Program-made: the position numbers and the translations under genes | NCBI GenBank assembly: GCA_947652605.1 | Contig: OX393579.1 | Location: forward strand, 3,100,001-3,164,000 | Direction of reading: 5' to 3' | DNA from: Elmis aenea | Lineage: Eukaryota; Arthropoda; Insecta; Coleoptera; Elmidae | DNA: 64,000 nucleotides | Notes under the pieces: generated by a model | What the model was told of the DNA's origin: nothing | The model's input: only the letters and a program-made list of their open reading frames with translations | The model's database searches: none | Shown: piece after piece, positions 1-10,463 of the stretch | How positions within the stretch are numbered: position 1 is the stretch's first letter | How the letters are laid out: each line of letters starts with the position of its first letter

Positions 1-839
1 AAGTTATTCAAGAAAAAATGAAAAAATTGACTTTCTTTTTTTTCACCCTATTTCCTATCTGGATATTTTTGTGGTAAAATATCATTTTAGATATTAAGTG
101 TCATAGGTATATCATTGAAATCAGAAGACAAAATGCTATCCGCCTATAAGATTAATTAAATAAATAAATTAATAAATTTTTAAGGTTTGATCGTTTTTTG
201 TAATGTTAAATAGACTGTTTGCTATGATTTGAATAAACTTTGAACTGAATTTTATCAAAAATTTTTTAATGTAAGCATACCTTTTTAATACACGGTCAGA
301 TTCAAAATTAAACTCTCTATCCGAATCAACAACAAAATGTTTACTATGTAATTTTAAAAAAAAAACAGTCATCGTAGAGATAACAAATGCACATCATTTA
401 ATAGAGAATTTGTCGCCGTTTCCAAAAATATAAGGTTTGACAGTCAAATCGAATCACCCGGTAGGTATAGGAAAGCAAATCCATAATTTTGTCATTTTCA
501 AAATAAATGTATTTGCTTTTTTCTTCAACAATTAAATTTCTATTGACGAAAATTGTAATGATGTTGAAAGAATTTGCAAAAAAAATGTTCAAAAATAAAA
601 ATACCATACATTTTTGTAATCGTAAACAGCTTTAACTCATTTTTCGCAAAAAGTGACTTATGCTGTTTGGGTTAATTTCATAAAGCATTTAGTTCGTATA
701 CTCAAGTTTAAGTTTTTTGCTGAACGGTTTCCAGTAGCTTAAGTAACGGAGTCTACCAACTATGCAAGGTATTTGAATCTTGTTAAGTAGCGCTATTATT
801 TGACGAATGGTTTTGCCTGCAAAATGAATTCTGCTGTGA
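1..839. other. AT-rich DNA, nothing recognised
   Basis: This stretch is AT-rich with short A and T runs. Small open frames occur on the minus strand (for example 169-372 and 398-607), but they have the low-complexity Phe/Ile/Asn/Lys make-up expected of chance frames in AT-rich DNA, and none resembles a protein family I know. Confidence 0.6.
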
Positions 840-1740
840 GTGACCGCAACTCTGTTGCGATCTACCGCCAGATACCATTGTTGTCGCTGTCTAATTGATA
901 TCTTACTTCACACCAACGGTCACTGCACATAACTAAGAAGCTTTTAGGAAAATAATGAAACAATCGACAGCCGATGAACGACGTGTTTTGTTTTTGAAAA
1001 TTTTCTATCCATCGCCGTCTGCATTTCATCTTCCCAGCGCGTTCTTGGTCTTTCCGTTTTCTTTCTTCTCGTCCGGAGTTCACTCGTATATTTGTTTCGG
1101 TATTCCTTCTTTTTCCATTCCTAGCATGTGCCTGTATCAGGATAAGCGTCTCTTTTCGACAGTATCTGTTAATCTTTATTTTATTACCATTCTTTGTCTA
1201 ATTGTTTCGTTACTTACATAATCTTGTATTGTTAAACTCCAATATCTTCGCCAAAAGCTATTTTCTACTGCTCTTCCCTTTTTTTTAAATCGAATTATTC
1301 ATTGTCCATACTTCCAACCCATCGGATACGCCACTTTTAATTAAGGATTTGGACCTATGTATTTTTGTTTCTTTAATAATATCTTCTCTCCAAGGAAGTG
1401 AATTGATTTTAGAAGTTATAGTATGCCCTTTTTCTATTTTATAGAAGAATTTCTTCTGTTCTTTACCTCTTCAATCGTCAAAATGTTGCCTAGGTATTGG
1501 TTATTTTTTGTAGTTAATTGCACCATCCAGAGTCGGAGCTTCTCCTTTACGTCCCACTGTCAGATATAGCGTTTTTTTTTTTTTTTTTTTTTTTTTTTTT
1601 CAAACCCCAGCTTTTACATTTCTCAATTAGTTTCCTCAGCGTATACAAAGGATCCTTTATGTCTTCGGCGAGAAGAATCTGGTCTTCTGCGATAATAACT
1701 TGTTGATTTTTGTTGTGGATAGCAAAATTAAAGGATTTGT
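840..1740 (-). pseudogene. LINE reverse transcriptase, RT palm to C-terminus, degraded (family 1)
   Basis: Read on the minus strand this is the second half of a non-LTR retrotransposon ORF2. The RT catalytic region lies near 1660-1690 and reads AEDQILLAED, a decayed form of the FADDQVVIAED-type motif, followed by TLRKLIEKCKSWGL, the usual segment after the catalytic loop. Further on are RRYWSLTIQDYVSNETIRQR and YRHMLGMEKEGIPKQIYEW, then the basic tail ending in a worn GRPRTRWEDEM-type motif near 1045. In living copies this region copies element RNA into DNA at the target site. Several stops and frameshifts break it, and the fingers and endonuclease parts are missing. A 29-base T run interrupts the RT part. 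It is certainly dead; the clade cannot be fixed from this much sequence. Confidence 0.72.
1572..1600. repeat. Homopolymer run of 29 T
   Basis: An uninterrupted run of 29 T. On the minus strand it falls directly after the LINE codons for CKSWGL, where relatives have Lys/Asn-rich codons. It therefore looks like slippage growth of an A-rich coding stretch and not a poly(A) tail. Confidence 0.85.
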
Positions 1741-2850
1741 TCAGTCAGTTCAACCTTAAGTATTTCTTTATTGATAAACTAATTGCACATTGAGGGAGCT
1801 GCAATCTCAAATTTTATTCCATTTGACACAAAATCTTAAGATATCTTTAATAATTTTGGAAACTAAACTTGTGAGGCTGGTCCAAAATTCTCAGTGTTGG
1901 CTGCTCAATTTATTCTCGAAAACACCTTCAGCACGACTGAACGACCCCACAAACAGAACACCATCAACGCCATTTATCAAACATGGCTCCGGTCCCGAAA
2001 CATCCTCGGGCCCGACTCCATTCAATAAAATTATAATCGAAACAATAAAATTTTGAATTACAAATTTGCTAAACGTATAAAATTTGTTTAAAACCGCGAT
2101 TGAAAATTTTAAATTCTGAAGCTTATCGAAATTTCATATCAACATTCACGAGTTGGTCGTTTCCAGTGCGCGAACCGTCGTACGTCGTTCGAAATTCGAT
2201 CGGCACGACACGACGCAGAAACGTAAGAGTTTGTCCGAGTTTAAGGCACATATTCGGCATGCTGCAATAAATCCAGCAACGAGTGTAATAAATTGTCCGC
2301 GAGTTTCGTATCAGATCTGAACGATCCCACCCCCACTTAGCTGGCCTGCACGGGCCCAGATGCATGGCATACCGTTTGGTGCTTAGCGTCGGTCATTTTT
2401 TATTACCTAAATCAAGAAAGTTTCACTCCCATTATCTGAACCGTGTTCCTATAAACTCGACTGCTATCGTTTACAAAAGTAAATATAAAAATTCGCCTTA
2501 TCTGCGAAACGTTATATAACTTTGTGCTTTACAATGTTAAAGCCGTAAAACAAAAGAATATATAAAATGCTAACTACTTGCTTCAGTCGATGGAAGTAAT
2601 CCAGTATTTTAGTGTTTTCGTGCTGTTTCGCTTGCAGCAGGAAATTTTCAAAAACAAAATAACAAGTGCGACCGAAAACAAAAGCAATCTTCCCACCGCT
2701 GCCACCAATCGCCTGTACTTTTCAACTGTGCAGTCTTACACCTAACGGTAGCGAGGCGTACATATAAAAGGAAACGTATTTTTTTGTCATAGTTTAAAGC
2801 CAAAAACTAATTTTGTTTTTATCTTTTAATTTAAAAAAAAACACATCTGT
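1741..2850. other. No gene; G+C-richer unique block at about 1900-2400
   Basis: No recognisable protein. Between about 1900 and 2400 the sequence has more G+C and more CpG than its surroundings, and short frames are open on both strands (1790-2056 plus, 2123-2365 minus). Neither resembles a known family. It could be an exon, a regulatory block or an old unrecognised repeat. Confidence 0.4.
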
Positions 2851-3293
2851 TTACTTCTTCTTCTTCTTAATTGGTTCCTCTTGTACCTTTCGGTGTCGAG
2901 GTATGCTTTTCTGTTTCTCCACTGCTGCCTATTGTTAGCTAATTGTGGCACATCTCCAGCTGACTCCTTCTTCTTCTAGTCTCTGCCCTCACTTTTTTTC
3001 CCATTTTATTCTTGGTCTTCCTCTATTTCTTTTTCCCTCCATCTTCATTTTCCATCCTATTTTCGCGTATCTACTTTCTGGCATGCGTAGTAGATGTCCA
3101 AGCCATCTTAATTGATTGGTCTCCATCTTTTTCTTAATATCTGTTACTCCTAGGTTATTTCGAATTTTTTCATTACTGACTTTATCAATCAGTCTACATC
3201 CCTCTATTCTCAGAAATCTCATTACCTGTGCCTGTATTTTTTGTTTTTGTGTTAGTGTCCAAGTTTCTGAACTGTACTATATTGATAAAAACA
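2851..3293 (-). pseudogene. LINE family A, ORF2 C-terminal fragment with (GAA)n tail
   Basis: On the minus strand this encodes MRFLRIEGCRLIDKVSNEKI, then NQLRWLGHLLRMPESRYAKI and KRNRGRPRIKWEKK, the C-terminal tail typical of a LINE endonuclease-reverse transcriptase. The 3' end on the minus strand runs through IPRHRKVQEEPI-like codons into a short (GAA)n repeat at 2854-2868, which probably marks the true 3' end of the element. Related copies are at 33486, 41490 and 61424 in this window. The 5' side is cut at 3294 by a hAT-type insertion. The RT core is absent, so this is a truncated, dead copy. Confidence 0.78.
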
Positions 3294-3301
3294 GCATACA
3301 C

Positions 3302-4263
3302 TAGGGATTGTAAATTTACCGACTTTTTGAATTACCGGTAATTCGGTAAAATTTTCAACCAAAACCGGTTTACCGGTAATTTACCGGTAAATCATAATAT
3401 TATATGTACATATATTGGATATAGATATAATTGTTTTTTTTTTTAGATTTTCGCTGTTACTAACATTTTTAATATAATTTTCGGAGTTTATCCGCGTATC
3501 CCTATAGGGATAGCTTGCCGAAACGTCGAGCCAATTTAAATATTACGCGAATAAACTCCGAAAACCATATTAAAAAAATATATATTTATTTAGTATGTAA
3601 CTGATTGGGATAGTTGAAGCCTAAACTATCACAATAAGTTTCATACAATATATCAGTTAAGAGCCATCAACGTAAATTTTTTTATGTAATAATAATAATA
3701 TAATTCAATATAAAATAAGAGTACACAGGGTGTTCTTTTCCATGGGACACTATTGCTATCTCCGTAAATAATGAATATACAAGCTTGGTTAAATGGGACA
3801 AAAGTTAGCTATTTAGGAGTGTATTTTAAACCAGATCTTGTTTTGTTTAAAAATTCCATGGCTTGCGTGATTTAACGGAAAAACCGAAATCGATCAAAAT
3901 TTTTAAACTTAATTATCTCAAACACAAAAACGCCAAAAGAAAAATGTTTTGTAGACTTAGTTTGCCATAAGAAGACGATAGTCAGATATTTATTTATAAA
4001 TTACCGTGCGAGATATTTGACAGAGAAGTGAGTAAACAATCATATTTCATTTGTATCTATTTTCCCCTTATTTTTTCTCCCTGAAAATAAGTCAATATTC
4101 TTTTTTGATTATTTGATTTAGATTTTTATCATTATTGGAAAAATATTGTAAAATTACCGGAATTACCGGTAAAAAATTGGAAAATTACCGGTAAAATTTG
4201 AAGAGCCTTTTTTGCGATTTACCGGTAAACCGGTAAACCGGTTTACCGGTATTACAATCCCTA
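3302..4263. mobile_element. Non-autonomous hAT-type element (962 bp) nested in a LINE
   Basis: The ends are perfect 12-bp inverted repeats, TAGGGATTGTAA and its complement, flanked by a perfect 8-bp target duplication GCATACAC at 3294-3301 and 4264-4271. Eight-base duplications and TAGGG/CAGGG ends are typical of the hAT superfamily. Next to both ends there are clusters of the palindromic motif ACCGGTAA, a plausible transposase-binding array. No transposase is encoded. The interior also holds a 25-bp inverted repeat (3472-3570) and an ACAGGGTGTTC motif near 3725 that looks like the end of a different element. Confidence 0.85.
3472..3570. repeat. Inverted repeat around a perfect 16-bp palindrome
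   Basis: Arms of 25 bp at 3472-3496 and 3546-3570 match with three differences (core TTTTCGGAGTTTAT). Just inside the left arm is the perfect palindrome TATCCCTATAGGGATA at 3497-3512. The whole block lies inside the hAT-type element and may be a separate small insertion. Confidence 0.7.
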
Positions 4264-4408
4264 GCATACACCATAACAAATCATATTAAATTTTAAAGCA
4301 GGATTTCGGTTCCGCATTTTGGTTTAAAATTCATTCATTTGATTTTATTATAGCCTTGGTTTTTGATTGCTTGATTGAGCTTAATCATGGTTTTATTTAA
4401 ATGTGTTA

Positions 4409-4688
4409 TCTATATATATATATATATAAAAGAGCTTGTTTGTTTGTTTGTGTGTTTGTTTGTGTGTTTGTTTGTTCGCTATAGAATCCTAGGTCCGTTG
4501 ACCGATTGGAACCAAATTTGGCACAGTTACTATTTAGGACCTAACGGATCAAACGTCGTATAAAGAACGGCCGGAAATGCCCGGGAACGGCCGGAAACGT
4601 CCGCCGAGCGCGAGCGCGGAGCGCGAGTAGTCTGTGATTGATAAAAGAGAATTGTAATCACCCGTGCAACGCCGGGTAAATCGCCTAG
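4409..4688 (+). mobile_element. Short non-autonomous Helitron-like element (280 bp)
   Basis: The block begins TCTATATATATA right after a host A (4408) and ends in CTAG right before a host T (4689). That is the TC...CTRR form of Helitrons inserted between A and T. Eleven bases before the end lies a small hairpin, ACCCG-TGCAACGC-CGGGT (4660-4677), the usual Helitron 3' signal. Inside are a TTTG repeat (about 4437-4473) and a GC-rich stretch with repeated GAGCGCGAG. There is no Rep/helicase. The 5-bp stem is short, so the class is probable, not certain. Confidence 0.62.
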
Positions 4689-6964
4689 TATTAAATATAA
4701 TAGTATTTTAAACGATTTGACGAGATTTATTTGATTTCATTTTAATGCAACCATAATTTTTAGTTTTGGATTAAAAAACCTAAAAAATCGCACTTTTATT
4801 TATTTGTTAATGCCAAACACAAATTAAATATTATCCTATTTATAAATTGTAGCATTTCCGGTAATTTAGCACACAAAATGTCTGCAAAGATTCCTAAATG
4901 GGTTTGAAAAATTATGTATGGGTTTAAAAAATTGTGCATACAGACAAAAAAAAAAGTAAAAATGCGATAGAATAATGTTAAAAAAAAGTGAAAGAATCTT
5001 TAATTTAAAAACCGCATACAAAACAGACCGCCTAACAATTGTCGGTATTTTAATTAACACCTTAAAAGGCGTGCTAAATTCTTTAGTTTCATTGAAAAAA
5101 ATATGCATCTAGACAACGAAACTTTCAATTAAAAAAGTGGGAGACTTATTAATGCGAAAAAAGTCACATTAATCTGAACCACTTACAAAAATATTTTGGG
5201 TTTGGTTTGACGGTCAGTTGACCAAGAATATTCGTGAATAACACACGTATATGCACAGACGGTATTTAAAAATTTAAATGTTCAATTTCATCCTTGCATA
5301 TTTTAATTAAAGTGAGATAAAATTTTTGGGCCATTTATTTCTGTGTATTTTATTTATTAGATCCTTGAAAATATTTAAATTAACTAATTGCGTTGTTTGA
5401 AACTTGCAATTGTAAATTTGGTTAGAATTAATTAATTTTTTTTCATCAAAATTTGATTATTTCACTTGGAAATATTTAAATTTTCCACATTAAAAATATC
5501 ATTTGCGGTAACAATGAACCTTTTTATCAGGCTTAATCAAGCTAATGTAGAAATACCTTGTAATAACCATTATTCTTGTAGACAAATAAAGAGTAAATTA
5601 AGAATTCCCGACGTTCATCAACTCTGCTCGTCGTCCGCTTCCGTTTCTGCGCTGAAATTTATGAATTTTTCGAAACGTCGCAATATTTTGGTGCTCTAAT
5701 GTTTTATTAGCACGTTACTCTATAAATAACCTGTCAACGTCGTCGAGTGATTCGAAGGCCTAATAAAGAAGTAGTCCTCAATTAAAGGCTCATCGGAGTT
5801 TGCAGGTGCCAGGGCATCTGCTTCCTTCCGGCCCACTTATCTCGCGCATCTTTGATCGCTATCGGCGGTGGTAATTAGACCACAGCCCCGCCAGACCGTT
5901 ACATGTATCGGACAAAATTTATTAAGTGCAAGTCCAACATACGTTAAATATTTGTCGCATATTATGTTTCGATGATAAAGAAACTAGATGACGACATTTT
6001 GGAATCTTTCAATTAAATTTTTAATCTGGCGAATTGGTTAATTGGTAGTCAACCATTACATATTGTACATTGTACTTTTGAAAATTTGGATGAATTATTA
6101 TGAAGTGGGGTAAAAGCCAGTTTTTAAGACAAAAAAATATGAGAAGACAAATATTTACATAGGTATAAATTTCTGTGAATTTTTTATTTATAGACAATTT
6201 CATTTTATTATTAAAACTTACACCATGTTCATATTAAACAGTCAGTCATTTATTGCAGCCAAACGTCTCGTAACAAAATAAATCTTTTTGATCCAGTTAT
6301 TTTCTTGAGGGTAAAATATGTACTTCATTAATACTATAATGAAAGCAAGACAAAATTATAGAATCATTTTTGTCGCCGACTAGTATTAATTTTTGAACGT
6401 TTCGCAGATCTATCACAATAATATTAACCGAACAATATTATTAAAACTTTATATTATTTTTTTAATGATAAGTTTCGATAAATTATGCTTTGACCGTCTC
6501 ATTTAAACATTTACAGCTGCCTCGAAAGCGTTTCTTTAATAATTGATTTTGTAACTTTTAAAACAATGGTTGGCAATCATTGATAATTATTTCGGAATGA
6601 AAAGGAATGAATATTGGATTAATAAGAACATCTTGATCGTGCATGCTTACAATTCAGACAATAAAGAGCAGGTGTCCTGAAATCGGTGGATAAAGGGTCA
6701 CACACGTAAAAAATGTGAGATCAATGTACTTTATACTATAACAATGTGTTTGATTTGTGAATCTGATTTTTTGTCATTTAAAATGCACGGGTTTTCTTAA
6801 GATTTGTTCATATTTATAATAATGGAATATTATACAAGTGTCTTTTATATTTGAGTTTTTGGAAACGTCTAGTACTAACGAGTACCTACTTGTTTTGTGA
6901 AAATAATATTTTTTTCAGTGTTGATTATATTTTAAATCGAGAGTTTTTAATGTTCTGAAAAACG
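4689..6964. other. No gene; one G+C-richer block at 5710-5920
   Basis: AT-rich DNA without recognisable proteins. The small plus frame at 5466-5699 has no known resemblance. A less AT-rich unique segment at about 5710-5920, with several CpGs and words such as CTATCGGCGGTGGTAATTAG, stands out from its surroundings and could be a host regulatory block. Confidence 0.4.
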
Positions 6965-7850
6965 CCTGGTGTTCTAGCTTTCTTCAAATTGTTGAAGAGC
7001 AGTAAAAAAATTTCTCGGCCGTTTTTTGAACAAACTTAAGGTGGAAATGAATTGATTAGGATGTCTTTAAGATTCTCAGAAAATATAGAGACTATTGCAG
7101 AACTTGCAAATCTCCGTCACGAAAAAATAGCAAGGCTTATTTATACACTTGGATAACTTTTAATAATTTTAAAGTGCTATAAAAAAAAATTGGGGCCGTT
7201 TTTGGACCAATTAAAGGTGGAAATGTACTGCATAGGGTGTCTTTGACATTTTTGTAAAATATAAAGATCATTGCAAAAGTTTCCAATTTTTGCCAAACAC
7301 AAATGCAAGGTTATACACTCGGAACTATTTCAAAATTTTGAAGAAGTGTAAGAAACTGCTTTAGGTCGTTTTTGGTTTAACTAAAGGTGAAAAAGTATTG
7401 TATAAGGTGTCTATAACTCATTTAGAAAAAATTAAGACCATAGCAGATTTTTTTAAATTTTTGCCAAACAAAAATCCAAAGTTATACAGTTGGAACTTTT
7501 ACCAAATTTTGAGGAACTGTATAAAGTTCTTTTACGTTGTTTTCAAACAAACTTAGGGTGGAAATGCATTGTTCAAGGTGTCTTTGATATTTATAGGAAA
7601 TATGAAAACCATAGCATATTTTTTTAAATTTTTACCAAACAAAAATGCAAGATTTTTAATTCACTTGGAACTTTTTCAAAATTTGGAAGAGCTGTAAAAA
7701 TTAATTAGTTTTAGGTCGTTTTTGAGCAAACTAAAGGTGGAAGTGCATTATTTAAGGTGTCTTTACTATTTTAAGAAAATACAAGAAATTTTCACCGTAA
7801 AGAAATGCAGGGGTTAACACTTAAAACTTTTTTCAACATTTTGAAGTGTC
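6965..7850. repeat. Diverged tandem array, five copies of about 175 bp
   Basis: The words GGTCGTTTTT, AAAGGTGGAAATGCATT, AAGGTGTCTTTGA, TTTTTGCCAAACAAAAATGC and GGAACTTTTTCAAAATTTTG recur in the same order. The AGGTGGAAA landmark falls at about 7039, 7215, 7385, 7555 and 7735, giving spacings of 170-180 bp. Copies differ by many substitutions and short indels, so this is an old satellite-like array. No open frame runs through it. Confidence 0.8.
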
Positions 7851-9351
7851 GGTAAGCGAACGAAAATAATTGGCATTGCGGTTGATTTTCTTGGCGTTCT
7901 GATAATGTTGTAACTTGTAATATTCTTTTCAGAATAAATGTGAAATGAATTAAATTTTCTTTGTGCACAAAAAACTGAGAAGTTTGCTATTCGATATTGA
8001 TTAAAAAATGCACCCATTTGCGTTAAGAAAACTGTCGAATAACGCTTTAAAACTTTGATTTCTATCACATCACTTCATGTAGCATCTTCCAACTTACCCT
8101 AAATTCGATTTGTGGTCAATGGTGGGTCTCCAATATTTTTCTCCTCTTTCTCAACACCTCGCGAAATGTTAATAATCCTTTTAAAGGATTTCAAGCCATT
8201 GTATGTACAATGTACATAAGCATAATGATAAAGATATAGGCAGAGGTGAGATGGTGATATGTGTTGGTGTTGAGATGAAGAAGCCGGCTCCTCCCAGCGC
8301 AGCATGGATGCTGGACCGCGAAGGGCCAATCGCTCAGCGACCCGCCCGCTACATCTACCAGGTACGGGCCGCGGATCGCGATGTTAATACCTCGTGGCCG
8401 ATCCAAAACCTTTACTCGACTAATTAATCCAATAACAAAACCAATTTAAAAGTAACAAAGGAAACGTTGCGCTGGAAACTAACCGATATATCCGTTCACC
8501 CCACAGCAAGTGTCACTTTTTAAGAAAATAATACGAACGTAGATTAGAATTACCCGAGCCGTGCGTATTAAAATAAGTCCATCCGGTTTTTCGAACTAAA
8601 AATGCATATTTAAATATGATGGACTTTTTCCATTACAATAATCTTATCAGGGCAATCTTATGTTAATGTGTGTTAACTTTTCGAGATCACAAATTTATTT
8701 TGATGCACGGTTCTAAAAATACATGATATTTACATCAAAGATATTTATGGTAATCAATATTGGGTGGGTTTTTGTCCTTATGAAGGGACACCTACACGAG
8801 TTCTGGCGCTTTTTTAAAGCGTATTTGTATGCTTAGAATTAATGAACATTCACACATTTTCCTAGCGTCTTTTTGTGTAAAATAAATAAGCTCTATTATG
8901 TTCCCGAACCTATTTAATATGTTAAATTTGTTATCCATAATCTTCAATGAGGATTAAGTGATAAATATTGGAATTATATAATTCATAGAATAAAAATATT
9001 CGTGACTGTATGATTAGGTATGTTAAAATAAGAATTATTTCCATCAAATAATACACAAACTCATTCAAAGTCATTATATTATTAATTTTGTAAAGAATTG
9101 TGTCATGTATAAGTATTATTTTAATAAATCATATGTTGATTTTTCCAAATATAACACCTCCACTAAGAAACAGCTAAGTCAAGACAAAACCCCTGAAAAA
9201 TACACTGAAAAAATCAAAATTACAAAGTATAGATAATTAATCATTATTAATTTAAAATCGCCATAAATGGAATTCATTCTTATTACTTAAAGTTGAGTTT
9301 AAATAAGGCCTTCTAATATAATTAAATTTGTTTAAAAATCACACATTTTTT
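7851..9351. other. No recognised gene; G+C-rich island at 8100-8425
   Basis: The part from about 8100 to 8425 is clearly richer in G+C and is open on both strands (8203-8427 plus, 8099-8329 and 8191-8406 minus). The plus frame includes MKKPAPPSAAWMLDREGPIA and runs into CAG|GTACGG, a possible splice donor near 8361. I do not recognise the peptide. It may be an exon or a regulatory island. The rest of the interval is plain AT-rich DNA. Confidence 0.35.
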
Positions 9352-9607
9352 ATGATGGTCTCTTGTGGAAATTCCAGACAAATTGCGAGACTCCTGTCTC
9401 TTTCCCAAAAGCAACCAAGTGTATTTGATTTTATTTCAATTGAACGAATCATTAAAAGAATTCAAGCATTTAGGTAAGGGTTATTAATGATTAAATGACA
9501 ACAGTAGTTATGGATAAACTATTTGTTCTTACATTAAATTTTTATTTACAGATATTGATGCTGTCCAGTGTCTACCACTAAAGCAAAATGTTTGAGCACT
9601 AACTGAG
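9352..9607 (+). other. Weak candidate small spliced transcript
   Basis: An ATG at 9352 opens a 41-codon frame that ends exactly where a splice donor could be (GTAAGG at 9474). A 78-nt interval with a T-rich acceptor (TTTTTATTTACAG, ending 9551) follows, then 56 nt ending at GTGAGT (9608). The 78-nt interval is a typical insect intron length. Spliced, the frame gains one residue and stops; unspliced, it stops at the donor. The peptide (MMVSCGNSRQIARLLSLSQK and 22-23 more residues) is not one I know. Chance can produce such an arrangement, so this is only a candidate. Confidence 0.18.
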
Positions 9608-9841
9608 GTGAGTACAAAAATTAACTTCTATTAAAGCGTTATGTGGAATTGCGACAAAATTAATCAGGAGGTACCTATTAATTGCTATGTAGTTTAAATT
9701 ATTCTCGGTTTTGTTCCGATTATGCGAGGTTTTTCCCCTCAATTCTACGGAACTACGTGAAACTGATGTAGATATTCTTCAAAAGGAAATTTTTCCAATA
9801 AATAGGAAGAATAATTATGTTATTAAACTAATATTTACTTA

Positions 9842-10461
9842 TACAGGGTGTGTAAAAATTGGCGGAAGGGCTACACGGAGCGATGTTCTTCGTAAAATTC
9901 TAAGTCGAAAATCTTAATACGAAAATGTTGTACCATGCTTCCTATGGCCTCAGGAACCATTTAAAGAAAAAAAAAATTGGCAACATTGCATACATTGATT
10001 TGCGTTTGGACATTTTTTTATCAGCAATTTTTACTTAGGTATTTACATTTTTTGTTCGAACTGAAAGCCTTCAGTTCGTAAACATAGCTGCAAACTTTTG
10101 GGTATCGTAAAACACAAACAAGAAATAATTACGAGAAAAACAGATGACAGCTAAGGACAATGTTGCCATATGTATTATTTTCATTCAAATCAGTGATTTA
10201 CATATTTTCAACACCAATTTTTGAAAGGAAGAACACAATATCTAGGAAAAAATACTATTCGAAATCTATTTTTATTCCAAATTGCAAATTTGCAAGTATT
10301 AAATAATAACGCCTATTAAAGGACTAAATGTCAAAGCTTTGAGGACCTCTTGCAGACACAGCAAGCGTGGTACAACATTTTCGTATTAAGATTTTCGACT
10401 TAGAATTTTACGAAGAACATCGCCCCGTGTAGCCCTTCCGCCAATTTTTACACACCCTGTA
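9842..10461. mobile_element. MITE with 93-bp terminal inverted repeats (620 bp)
   Basis: The left arm (9842-9934) and right arm (10369-10461) are inverted copies differing at about one position. They begin TACAGGGTGTGTAAAAATTG and end in the complement. TA lies directly outside both ends (9840-9841 and 10462-10463), consistent with Tc1/mariner-type TA target duplication. The internal part is non-coding and contains a smaller inverted pair (GGCAACATTG / CAATGTTGCC). The element depends on a transposase made elsewhere. Confidence 0.85.
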
Positions 10462-10463
10462 TA

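Noticed and set aside
955..1221. 88-codon plus frame near 1 kb
   Set aside because: It is the antisense shadow of the LINE C-terminus on the minus strand.
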